From Candidatus Cloacimonadota bacterium (GTDB taxonomy: Bacteria; Cloacimonadota; Cloacimonadia; JGIOTU-2): a stretch of DNA of 7,046 bases. The translations under genes were made by a program, and so were the position numbers. Below the pieces are notes generated by a model, which did no database searches, was not told the DNA's origin, and saw nothing but the letters and a program-made list of their open reading frames with translations. The number at the start of each line of letters is the position of its first letter. The stretch's first letter is position 1. The stretch lies in contig JAGGUR010000051.1 of NCBI GenBank assembly GCA_021158425.1, forward strand, positions 1 to 7,046. Direction: 5' to 3'. This document shows positions 1 through 6,015 of this stretch, in pieces.

Positions 1-158
1 ATTTGCTTATCTAAAATAACTATGTTTACGCCAATAATTGGTTCACCAGTTGCAGAATCAGTCACTCTTCCCATTAACTTTCCAGTGGTTCCCGCTGATA
101 GAATACTGGTAAATAGTAAGAGAAATAAAATCGTTAAAGTTACTGCATACTTATTCAT
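1..158 (-). CDS. Secreted/outer-membrane protein with CarboxypepD_reg-like N-terminus (partial)
   Basis: Only the first 52 codons are inside the window; the gene runs off the left edge. The ATG at 158 follows a strong ribosome binding site, GGGAG at 168-164 with 5 nt spacing. The protein opens with Met-Asn-Lys-Tyr, a hydrophobic stretch (about residues 5-21, rich in Leu, Thr, Ile and Phe) and a Ser-Ala-Gly segment, which together look like a Sec signal peptide. It then reads GKLMGRVTDSATGEPIIGVN, the usual opening of the carboxypeptidase regulatory-like beta-sandwich domain (G-x-V-x-D-x-x-T-G-E-P-x-x-G-x-N). In FCB bacteria that domain commonly sits at the N-terminus of TonB-dependent receptors and other large surface proteins. 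The full domain architecture cannot be seen. It lies 65 bp downstream of lipM on the same strand and probably has its own expression signals. Confidence 0.75.
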   Translation of the reverse strand, partial: MNKYAVTLTILFLLLFTSILSAGTTGKLMGRVTDSATGEPIIGVNIVILDKQ

Positions 159-179
159 AGCTTCTCCCTTCGTGACTTT

Positions 180-195
180 ATCTCTTATAAGAGAT
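180..195. promoter_or_regulatory. 16-bp perfect palindrome upstream of the secreted-protein gene
   Basis: The sequence ATCTCTTATAAGAGAT is an exact 16-bp palindrome. It sits 11 bp upstream of the GGGAG ribosome binding site of the gene starting at 158 and between that gene and lipM. Its position would suit an operator or a short 5'-UTR hairpin, but with no spacer the RNA hairpin would have only about 6 usable base pairs. The function is inferred from position alone. Confidence 0.35.
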
Positions 196-223
196 TATGG
201 AACATATTTTTTACTGATATGAA

Positions 224-1069
224 TCATATGTCAATTTTTTTATTATTTAAATTTGTTTTGTTATTATAATTTTTATATTTTGTTAATAATTTTTTTATTA
301 AAGTTTTCTCAAATTTGTTTATTTCACTATCTTTTGAGAAGCTTAAAGCAAATTCTTTCTCAAAATTTTCTTTAAAGGTATTCACAAATTTATTAAAGCT
401 AATAGGTTTATCTAAGATTTGGTTAATTGCTATAGTTTTTTGCGATAAGAGTTTTTTTAAAGCCTTACTGTCAGAGGCATTATTAAAAGGTACTAATTCA
501 GCCATTAATTCTTGATTGTGGTTTAGTAGTATAGAGCCGTGTTGAAGTAATACACTATTTTTTCTAATTTGTGCACTGCCAATAATTTTTTTGTGTTTGT
601 AATGAATTTCGTACTTTGAAGCACTGGCAAAGCAAGGATTTGACCAATTTTTTTGTTTTTTATCTTGAGATATACCATTTTCCATTTCAGCAGAAATACC
701 GATATCATCAAGACATTTTATAAGAACACTTCCAATTTTCTGATAGGATTTTAAAATTGAACCACTCATTATTCCATTAGTATTCGCAATAACTGCATAA
801 GTAACTTCATCGTAATGTAAAACTGCTCTTCCACCCGTTGGTCTCCGGACTATTCCAAAACCATATTTTTTAACTTTATCTAAATCAATTTGTTTTTCAA
901 TATTTTGATGAAATCCGAATGAAACTGTTGGAGGGTCCCAATCATAAACTCGGATAGTTTGTGGAGAGACACCTTTTAAGACCCCCAGCAGAATAGCTTC
1001 ATCTATTGCCATATTTTCTGCTGGAGCCATTTTGCCAGAGATGATAAAGCGCCAGGTATTATTAGTCAT
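224..1069 (-). CDS. lipM: LipM-like octanoyltransferase (BPL/LplA/LipB family)
   Basis: 281 aa, cytoplasmic, biotin/lipoate protein ligase fold. LipM enzymes move octanoate from acyl carrier protein to a lysine of a lipoyl-dependent protein such as GcvH, the step before LipA inserts sulfur. Visible landmarks are the opening WRFIISG with NMAIDEAIL (residues 6-27), RRPTGGRAVLH (75-85), an NPCFASASKYEI segment with Cys146, and KIIGSAQIR with the substrate-contacting Lys161, followed by LQHGSILL (175-182). A cysteine just ahead of the KxxGSAQ motif plus the LQHGSIL tail matches LipM (Bacillus subtilis LipM uses Cys150 and is of similar length) better than ATP-using LplA. The C-terminus is Lys/Asn-rich and low in complexity. 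The start at 1069 is needed to include WRFIISG, but it has no Shine-Dalgarno and is formed by a heptamer repeat. It lies 170 bp after the kinase gene. LplA-type lipoate ligase is the alternative reading. Confidence 0.8.
   Translation of the reverse strand: MTNNTWRFIISGKMAPAENMAIDEAILLGVLKGVSPQTIRVYDWDPPTVSFGFHQNIEKQIDLDKVKKYGFGIVRRPTGGRAVLHYDEVTYAVIANTNGIMSGSILKSYQKIGSVLIKCLDDIGISAEMENGISQDKKQKNWSNPCFASASKYEIHYKHKKIIGSAQIRKNSVLLQHGSILLNHNQELMAELVPFNNASDSKALKKLLSQKTIAINQILDKPISFNKFVNTFKENFEKEFALSFSKDSEINKFEKTLIKKLLTKYKNYNNKTNLNNKKIDI
557..603 (-). repeat. 47-bp direct repeat, copy A (inside lipM)
   Basis: This 47-bp segment is identical, base for base, to 1129-1175, 572 bp away in the same orientation. 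Here it is coding and spans residues 156-171 of LipM, including the KxxGSAQ motif with Lys161. Identity stops at both ends (556/1128 and 604/1176 differ). Since this copy is constrained by the protein, it is most likely the source. Confidence 0.95.
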
Positions 1070-1095
1070 TGGTCATTTGTCATTAGTAATTAGTT
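1061..1095. repeat. Degenerate heptamer tandem repeat (ATTNGTC) at the lipM start
   Basis: Five 7-bp units follow each other on the plus strand: ATTAGTC, ATTGGTC, ATTTGTC, ATTAGTA, ATTAGTT. On the minus strand they yield ATG triplets every 7 bp. Only the one at 1069 opens the long lipM frame; those at 1076 and 1083 reach stops within five codons. The first lipM codons (Met-Thr-Asn) are therefore repeat-derived. A shorter relative lies at 5966-5986. Confidence 0.85.
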
Positions 1096-1184
1096 TGTGG
1101 GATAATAATTTTTGGTAAGCTTTTTTTGATTTTTTCTAATTTGTGCACTGCCAATAATTTTTTTGTGTTTGTAATTGTAAACAT
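1083..1184 (-). CDS. Possible 33-aa leader ORF upstream of lipM
   Basis: An ATG at 1184 preceded by GGAG with 5 nt spacing opens a 33-codon frame that ends in TAA at 1085-1083, 13 nt before the lipM ATG. The product starts MFTITNTKKLLAVHKL and is basic, with no recognisable domain. Most of it is the 47-bp duplicate read in a different frame from lipM. Unlike lipM, it has a proper Shine-Dalgarno, so ribosomes initiating here could feed lipM by re-initiation. It may equally be a relic: the SD and ATG could be the original lipM start displaced by inserted repeats. There is no evidence that the peptide itself has a function. Confidence 0.3.
   Translation of the reverse strand: MFTITNTKKLLAVHKLEKIKKSLPKIIIPQTNY
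1129..1175 (-). repeat. 47-bp direct repeat, copy B (lipM leader)
   Basis: This is an exact copy of 557-603, located 60 bp upstream of the lipM start in the same orientation. In the lipM-like frame it would read YKHKKIIGSAQIRKN, but that frame has a TGA close upstream and a TAA soon after, and the flanks do not resemble lipM. It is therefore a patch duplication and not the remains of a second full gene. A repeat-induced assembly error is the main alternative. Confidence 0.95.
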
Positions 1185-1239
1185 TTCAACTCCGTTTATA
1201 GTAGACACCGAACTTTTATATTTCATTTTATAGTAATAA

Positions 1240-2142
1240 TCAGCTGAATTGAGTATATTTTTTTAGAATATTATACCGATTATCTATCTGTACTCTATTG
1301 ATATTTTTTATGATTTCAACACTGAAACCCTCTATATTGAAAGAAGATGTAATTGTTCCATAAATTGTAGCTCTTTTTAATGTTTCATAATTAATGTTAT
1401 TTTGTGAAGCAATATATCCCATAAATCCTCCTGCAAAGCAATCGCCTGCACCGGTTGGATCAATCACTTTTTGAACAGGAAAAATAGGTGCAAAGAAAAG
1501 GTTGTTTTTTGCAATCGCAATGGAGCCATATTCTCCCTGTTTTATGATAATGAGTTTTAGACCCATCTGTAAAACTTTTTCGGCAGCATCAAAGATATAA
1601 CTCTCGCCAGTCAGCATTCTTATCTCTTCTTCATTAATGAATAGTATATCTATCATTTTTAATAACTTTTTTAAGGATTTATTTTTCCCTTCAATCCAGA
1701 AGTTCATTGTATCTGCTGCAATTATTTTCGGCCTTTTCATCTGGCTTAAGACGCTTATTTGTAATTCTGGGTCAATATTGCCTAAAAAGAGATATTCACA
1801 CAAACTAAAATTATCAGGTATTTTTGGGGAGAAGTTTGCGAAAACATTTAATGAGGTTTTTAAAGTAATTGCTTCATTAAGGTTTTCATATTTTCCTTTC
1901 CAGCGAAAAGTTTTGCCATCTGCTATTTCTAATCCACTTGTATCTATACCTTTACTTTTTAATAGTTTGATATTTTCTTTGGGAAAATCAGTCCCGACAA
2001 CACCCACGATTGAAACATTTTTGCAGAAGTAGCTTGCTGCTAAAGAGGCATAAACTGCAGAACCTCCAAGCGCATCTTTTACCTTACCAAATCTGTTTTG
2101 AACAGTATCTAATGCGATTGAACCGATGATTAGAAGGCTCAT
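1240..2142 (-). CDS. PfkB-family (ribokinase-like) sugar or nucleoside kinase
   Basis: 300 aa, a usual length for this family of ATP-dependent kinases, which phosphorylate a hydroxyl of a sugar or nucleoside in the cytoplasm. In order it has a GG substrate-site motif in LGGSAVYASLA (residues 25-35), VGVVGTDFP (47-54), an Asn-Glu pair in FINEEE (168-173) typical of the Mg/ATP site, KQGEYGS (201-207), and the PfkB signature DPTGAGDCFAGGF (228-240) with Asp234 as catalytic base. The C-terminal SSFNIEGF followed by a conserved Arg matches a subgroup usually annotated only as sugar kinase. The substrate cannot be assigned. The ATG at 2142 has a GAGG ribosome binding site 4 nt upstream and overlaps the stop of the upstream small membrane protein gene (ATGA), so translation is probably coupled. 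Confidence 0.9.
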   Translation of the reverse strand: MSLLIIGSIALDTVQNRFGKVKDALGGSAVYASLAASYFCKNVSIVGVVGTDFPKENIKLLKSKGIDTSGLEIADGKTFRWKGKYENLNEAITLKTSLNVFANFSPKIPDNFSLCEYLFLGNIDPELQISVLSQMKRPKIIAADTMNFWIEGKNKSLKKLLKMIDILFINEEEIRMLTGESYIFDAAEKVLQMGLKLIIIKQGEYGSIAIAKNNLFFAPIFPVQKVIDPTGAGDCFAGGFMGYIASQNNINYETLKRATIYGTITSSFNIEGFSVEIIKNINRVQIDNRYNILKKYTQFS

Positions 2143-2357
2143 TTTTCCTCATTTATGATTATTTCTGTTTTAGGTTCTTTTGATTCTGTAAGCCATTTAA
2201 ACAATTTATCTGGACCTCCGCTTGAAAAAAATTTCACAAGCAAGATAACAACGATTAAGATAATAATTCTGAGCAATAGTTTCCAAAAAGAAGACAGTTC
2301 TTTATTTCGTCTTTCTCTCCTTCTTTTCCACTCGTCACTAAATTCTGAATATTTCAT
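2139..2357 (-). CDS. Small single-helix membrane protein, unknown function
   Basis: 72 aa from the ATG at 2357. The N-terminus is charged and very basic (EWKRRRERRNKE, residues 9-20), followed by one strongly hydrophobic helix (about 24-45, rich in Leu, Ile and Val) and a short tail that ends acidic. By the positive-inside rule the N-terminus should face the cytoplasm. There is no signal-peptidase site, and I do not recognise a family. An in-frame GTG at 2375 would add six residues, but it lies inside the CTCTGTG repeat, so I prefer the ATG; GGTGAG about 10 nt upstream could serve as a ribosome binding site. The stop overlaps the kinase start by 4 bp, so the two proteins are probably made together, although the small protein's role is unknown. 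Confidence 0.65.
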   Translation of the reverse strand: MKYSEFSDEWKRRRERRNKELSSFWKLLLRIIILIVVILLVKFFSSGGPDKLFKWLTESKEPKTEIIINEEK

Positions 2358-2371
2358 ATGTAAATATCTCA

Positions 2372-2397
2372 CCACAGAGGTACAGAGAACACAGAGA
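2372..2397 (-). repeat. CTCTGTG-type short tandem repeat
   Basis: On the minus strand this reads as three imperfect 8-9 bp units: CTCTGTGTT, CTCTGTAC, CTCTGTGG. It lies just upstream of the small membrane protein gene and provides the spurious GTG start at 2375. The same unit recurs in the same orientation upstream of glyS (5892-5950). From memory, similar CTCTGTG runs occur between genes in many environmental bacterial genomes; I could not check this. Confidence 0.75.
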
Positions 2398-2426
2398 TAA
2401 ATGTAAAATTACGAATTATAAACTCT

Positions 2427-2452
2427 CATTCCCAAGCCCCGGCTAGGGAATG
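2427..2452. repeat. Palindrome across the aminotransferase stop codon
   Basis: The 12-nt arms CATTCCCAAGCC and GGCTAGGGAATG pair at 11 of 12 positions around a 2-nt centre. The aminotransferase TAG (2445-2443) lies in the right arm, so the last codons (Ser-Ile-Pro-stop) are part of the palindrome. In the minus-strand transcript the hairpin is followed by AGAGTTTATAATT and not a uridine run, so it looks more like a REP-type palindrome than a classical terminator. It could still protect or pause the transcript end. Confidence 0.75.
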
Positions 2453-3645
2453 CTTACAAGACTCCTCAGTCCATCTGCAAATCGCTTTACTCCTTCTTTT
2501 ATATTATCAATTGAGTTAGCATAGGAAAAGCGGACATAATTATCCACACCAAAGGCAGAGCCCGGCACTATTGCAATATGATAATCTTTTAACAAATATT
2601 GGCATAAATCTACAGAATTTTTTATTTGAGAATTATTTAGATAATAAGAAATATTTGGCATTGCGTAAAATGCCCCTTTTGGCATAATACATTCAATATG
2701 CGGAATTTGATTTAGTTCATTTACTAAATAATTTCTTCGTTTTTCAAACGTTTTTCTCATCATTTCAATGCTTCCATCATTTTCTAATAGAGCAGTAACA
2801 GCAGCTTTTTGAGTTATAGAATTAACGCAGGAGGTAATATGGCTTTGTATACGACTTGCTCGCCTAATAATTTCTGTGGGACCCGCTGCATAACCGAGTC
2901 TCCAGCCTGTCATTGCATAAGCTTTTGAAATTCCATTTATCACAATAGTAATTTTAAAAATTTCATCAGAAATGGAGGCTATTGAAACATGCTGTGCTCC
3001 ATCATAAATAAGCCTCTCATAGATTTCGTCAGAAATTATTAGAATATTATGCTTAAGACAAACTTCAGCAATTTCTTCTAGCTCCTTTTTATCATAAACC
3101 GTACCAGTCGGATTGTTGGGTGAGTTTAAAATAAGGGCTTTAGGGCTGCTGAGAGAAAGCATTGTTTCTTCAAGCTGTTGTGCATTTATTTTAAAATTAC
3201 AGGACATATTTGTATGCAAGAGAACAGGAAAGGCGTCAACCAATTCTACCTGAGAAGTGTAGCTTACCCAGTATGGGCATGGGATTAAAACCTCATCTCT
3301 GGGGTCACAAACAGCCATTAAGATAAATACGATTGCAGCTTTAGCTCCAGGTGAAACCAGAATATCTTCTGGGTTGTAATTCAGATTATTATCTTTCTTA
3401 AATTTTGTAGAGATTGCCTCTCGCAATTCAAGAATTCCAGCAGAGGCTGTGTACCTTGTAAAATTATCATCTATTGCCTTTTTTGCTGATTCTTTGATAT
3501 AATCTGGAGTATTGAAATCAGGTTCTCCTACACCAAAATTTATTACATCAATTCCATCAGCCTGCATCTTCTTTGCTAAGGAAGAAACTGTTAGTGTTGG
3601 CGAAGGATTAATCGCTTTTGCTCTATGAGAGATTTGGATTGACAT
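2443..3645 (-). CDS. aspC: PLP-dependent aminotransferase, aspartate aminotransferase type (class I, subgroup Ib-like)
   Basis: 400 aa, typical of fold-type I aminotransferases. The probable reaction is aspartate + 2-oxoglutarate to oxaloacetate + glutamate in the cytoplasm. Landmarks in order are NFGVGEPDF (36-44), YTASAGILELREA (65-77), SPGAKAAI (98-105), NSPNNPTG (174-181), SDEIYE (205-210) with the pyridine-nitrogen Asp206 and Tyr209, SKAYAMTGWRLGY (240-252) with the PLP lysine Lys241 and phosphate-binding Arg249, and a final VRFSYA (371-376) with carboxylate-binding Arg372. All key residues are present. The ATG at 3645 has GGAG 7 nt upstream. It is 100 bp downstream of glyS, with a strong hairpin between them. 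This subgroup includes enzymes with broader specificity (prephenate, aromatic or alanine transamination), so the exact substrate is inferred from similarity. Confidence 0.9.
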   Translation of the reverse strand: MSIQISHRAKAINPSPTLTVSSLAKKMQADGIDVINFGVGEPDFNTPDYIKESAKKAIDDNFTRYTASAGILELREAISTKFKKDNNLNYNPEDILVSPGAKAAIVFILMAVCDPRDEVLIPCPYWVSYTSQVELVDAFPVLLHTNMSCNFKINAQQLEETMLSLSSPKALILNSPNNPTGTVYDKKELEEIAEVCLKHNILIISDEIYERLIYDGAQHVSIASISDEIFKITIVINGISKAYAMTGWRLGYAAGPTEIIRRASRIQSHITSCVNSITQKAAVTALLENDGSIEMMRKTFEKRRNYLVNELNQIPHIECIMPKGAFYAMPNISYYLNNSQIKNSVDLCQYLLKDYHIAIVPGSAFGVDNYVRFSYANSIDNIKEGVKRFADGLRSLVSIP

Positions 3646-3684
3646 TTTTATTCTCCATAATTAGTTAGCTATCCGTAAACTCAA

Positions 3685-3719
3685 AACCTTGCGGATGGTC
3701 AAAGACCTCCGCAATGGTT
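3685..3719. repeat. Near-perfect 35-nt hairpin between glyS and the aminotransferase gene
   Basis: On the plus strand the paired segments AACC, TTGCGGA and GGTC meet GACC, TCCGCAA and GGTT around an AAA loop. That makes 15 base pairs with only one unpaired T on each side (3696 and 3715). In the minus-strand transcript the hairpin is followed by TTTTGAGTTT, a poor uridine tract. It could act as a weak terminator, an mRNA-stability hairpin or a mobile palindromic repeat. The high symmetry of both arms and loop-proximal stem favours a repeat element. Confidence 0.8.
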
Positions 3720-3745
3720 GATTCGTTAAAACCAGAAGGTTAGGA

Positions 3746-5833
3746 TTATAGTTCATAAACTATTTTTGATAAATCTGCAGTTTTTAAGAAATTTTTATTA
3801 ATCATCCTTAACAGAGCCATCCTATTTTCTCGTATTTTTTTATCTTCAACCATTACCATTACATTATCAAAAAAATTATCAATAGAATCTTTTAAAGAAA
3901 CTAATAAATTAAGGCTTTTTTGATAATTTTTTTCAGCAACACTTCTTTCATACTCAGGAGCTATCTGCATTACCTTTTGATAGAGTTTCATTTCTTCCTT
4001 TTCTTGAAACAGTTTTACATCCAATTCTGCTTCATATTCAGAATCTGATAGTATATTTGATGCTCTTTTAAATCCAATAATAAGTTTACGAAAATCTTCT
4101 TGAGATTTAAAAATCTGCAACTTTTTTGCTCTAATTATTAAATCCGGTATATCAAAGAATCCAATTGCCATAACTGCATCTACAACATCATAGTCAATTT
4201 TATCCGCCAGTTGGCGGAAATGATTCTTGATTCTTTGGCTGAAGAAAAGTATTATTTGTGATTCCGTATTTCTATTTATTTTTATTATAGATTTAAAAGA
4301 TTGCAAGCTTTTATCAATTAAAATTTTTAGATTGATTGATAAATTGTTCTTATCCAAAATTTTAATAATGCCATTTCCGGCTCTTCTCAAACCAAGAGGG
4401 TCATAAGAACCAGTAGGAATAAGCCCAATTGCAAAGCATCCGCAAATTGTGTCCATTTTATCAACTAAAGATAAGACCGTACCGGTTTGTGTTTCTGGCA
4501 GAATGTCATCCTTATATCTTGGTAGATATTGTTCAAAAATTGCTTTTGCCACTTGTTTATCTTCTCCATCATTCAAGGCATATTGCCATCCCATAAAACC
4601 CTGGAGTTTTGTATATTCTTTTTCACCCAGCATCAAAGTTGTTAAATCGGTTTTAGATAGAAGGATGGCTCTGTTTATTTTATTAACATCGTAATTAAGC
4701 TCTTTAGATAGATATTTTCCGGGTTCTTGCATTCGCTCAATTTTGTCAAATAGAGTGCCCAAGTCTTTTTGGAAAGTTATTTTCTTTAGGTTTTCAACAC
4801 GGTCTATAAGTTTAGTTTTCTTATCTGTTTCAAAATAGAATTTTGCATCCGTAAAACGGGCATTTATAACTCTTTCGTAACCGTATCTGACCTTATCAAT
4901 AGTTTTTGGGTTGCAGTTGCAGAGACAAATAAAATATGGAATCAGTTTCCCTTTTCCATTTGAAACAGAAAAGCATCTTTTAATTTCAGAGAGAGTTGTA
5001 ATAAGCACTTTATGCGGAAGTTTAAGAAAGCTTTCATCAAATCTTCCCAAAATTGGGGAAGGAAATTCTGTCAGATCTGTTACAGTTTCAATCAGCTGAA
5101 AATCTTTTAATGGAACGCCGTTAACTTTATTTGCAGTTTCATCTAATTGTTTCATAATTAGTTGTTTTCTTTTTTCTCTATCCGAAATTACGAAATGTTT
5201 TTCTAATTCAGATTGATAATCATCAATATTTTTAATTTCAATTTTATTGCGTATCTTTTCAAATCTATTTCCAAATGTAAAGCGACTGCTTTTTACATCG
5301 CCAATTTTGATATTAAGAATATTGTTATTGTATAATGCAACAATCCAGCGGATAGGTCTTGCGAAAGATATACCATTTTCCTGCCATCGCATTGTCTTAG
5401 GAAATGGAATTTCACTGATTATCTTAATAGATATCTGTTTCAGGATTTCAGTTGTTGCTTTTCCTTTAACCACTTTTATTGAGGTTAAGTATTCGCCCCT
5501 TTTTAGTTTTTTTATAACAATATTTTTTTTTGAGAGTCCTTGTTTTCTTAAAAATCCCAGACCAACTTTATTCAGATTTCCATCAGAATCATAAGCAATC
5601 TTTTTTGGTGGTCCAATTATTTCTTCCTTGATGTCTTTCTGGCATATAGGCAGTCCATTTATTATTAAAGCTAATCTTCTTGGTGTTGAATATTTTTCAA
5701 TACTTTCAAATCCTATCATATAATTATGGAGTTGGTTATCAAAGTAATTAGCTATAAACTCAATTGCTGGTTGGATATAAGAAGTTGGTAATTCTTCTAC
5801 ACCGATTTCGAAAAGATATCTATTTTTATTCAT
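3746..5833 (-). CDS. glyS: Glycyl-tRNA synthetase beta subunit
   Basis: 695 aa from the ATG at 5833, close to the family norm (Escherichia coli 689). It is the beta chain of the heterotetrameric bacterial glycyl-tRNA synthetase, which binds tRNA(Gly) while the alpha chain (GlyQ) holds the aminoacylation site. Visible are FEIGVEELP (8-16), TMRWQENGISFARPIRW (147-163), YERVINARFTDAKFYFETD (319-337), the HD-like region with KLQGFMG and AKAIFEQYLP, PTGSYDPLGLRRAGNGI (473-489), and a C-terminal DALR-type anticodon-binding region ending in DNVMVMVEDKKIRENRMALL (652-671). The frame is open for 37 more codons to an ATG at 5944, but that extension is read from repeats and resembles no GlyS. No strong ribosome binding site precedes 5833 (AGGA is about 14 nt away). 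glyQ is not in the adjacent upstream position, which dtd occupies. Confidence 0.95.
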   Translation of the reverse strand: MNKNRYLFEIGVEELPTSYIQPAIEFIANYFDNQLHNYMIGFESIEKYSTPRRLALIINGLPICQKDIKEEIIGPPKKIAYDSDGNLNKVGLGFLRKQGLSKKNIVIKKLKRGEYLTSIKVVKGKATTEILKQISIKIISEIPFPKTMRWQENGISFARPIRWIVALYNNNILNIKIGDVKSSRFTFGNRFEKIRNKIEIKNIDDYQSELEKHFVISDREKRKQLIMKQLDETANKVNGVPLKDFQLIETVTDLTEFPSPILGRFDESFLKLPHKVLITTLSEIKRCFSVSNGKGKLIPYFICLCNCNPKTIDKVRYGYERVINARFTDAKFYFETDKKTKLIDRVENLKKITFQKDLGTLFDKIERMQEPGKYLSKELNYDVNKINRAILLSKTDLTTLMLGEKEYTKLQGFMGWQYALNDGEDKQVAKAIFEQYLPRYKDDILPETQTGTVLSLVDKMDTICGCFAIGLIPTGSYDPLGLRRAGNGIIKILDKNNLSINLKILIDKSLQSFKSIIKINRNTESQIILFFSQRIKNHFRQLADKIDYDVVDAVMAIGFFDIPDLIIRAKKLQIFKSQEDFRKLIIGFKRASNILSDSEYEAELDVKLFQEKEEMKLYQKVMQIAPEYERSVAEKNYQKSLNLLVSLKDSIDNFFDNVMVMVEDKKIRENRMALLRMINKNFLKTADLSKIVYEL

Positions 5834-5891
5834 TAGAGTTGGTAATTTCCTTTTGACTTTTTTGCTGTCAAGATTTTGGTATTTGAAGATA

Positions 5892-5950
5892 GCCACAGAG
5901 TCACAGAGATATGATAATGTAACCACAAAGACCAAAAAGAGCATAAAGAG
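5892..5950 (-). repeat. CTCTGTG/CTTTGTG-type tandem repeat upstream of glyS
   Basis: On the minus strand a first block reads CTTTATGCT, CTTTTTGGT, CTTTGTGGT, and after a 12-bp gap a second reads CTCTGTGA, CTCTGTGG. The unit length is about 9 bp. It is the same family and orientation as 2372-2397. It lies 59-117 bp before the glyS start and keeps the glyS frame open, which creates a false N-terminal extension. Confidence 0.7.
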
Positions 5951-5965
5951 GAAAAAATTATTTTT

Positions 5966-5986
5966 TTTTGTCCTTTGTCATTAGAA
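5966..5986. repeat. Short heptamer repeat remnant
   Basis: Three 7-bp units on the plus strand, TTTTGTC, CTTTGTC and ATTAGAA, match the unit and phase of the heptamer array at 1061-1095. With so few copies in AT-rich DNA, this could be chance. Confidence 0.4.
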
Positions 5987-5994
5987 ACAATCGG

Positions 5995-6009
5995 CTCTGT
6001 GTTCACAGG
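5995..6009 (+). repeat. Inverted copy of the CTCTGTG unit
   Basis: CTCTGTGTTCACAGG on the plus strand shares its first 10 bases with the start of the 2372-2397 repeat, but faces the other way. CTGTG and CACAG also form a small inverted repeat around TT. It lies just after the dtd stop codon. Confidence 0.45.
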
Positions 6010-6015
6010 TGTGAT

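Noticed and set aside
22..222. Plus-strand 66-codon reading frame
   Set aside because: It is antisense to the signal-peptide-bearing gene, which has a good ribosome binding site and a recognisable domain.
229..234. TTGACA as a -35 box for the truncated secreted-protein gene
   Set aside because: No acceptable -10 at 16-18 bp; the nearest TATGTT is 22 bp away and CATAAT 29 bp away.
1129..1175. Remnant of a second full lipM paralogue
   Set aside because: Homology is limited to exactly 47 bp, with unrelated flanks on both sides.
2358..2375. GTG start of the small membrane protein
   Set aside because: The GTG is part of the CTCTGTG repeat; the ATG at 2357 is more plausible.
5834..5944. N-terminal extension of GlyS (732-aa form)
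   Set aside because: Encoded by repeat DNA, no ribosome binding site at 5944, and the GlyS family begins at the residues after 5833.
5951..5974. A-run/T-run inverted repeat as a terminator after dtd
   Set aside because: Pairs are almost all A-T, no GC-rich stem precedes the T-run, and it lies among repeat remnants.
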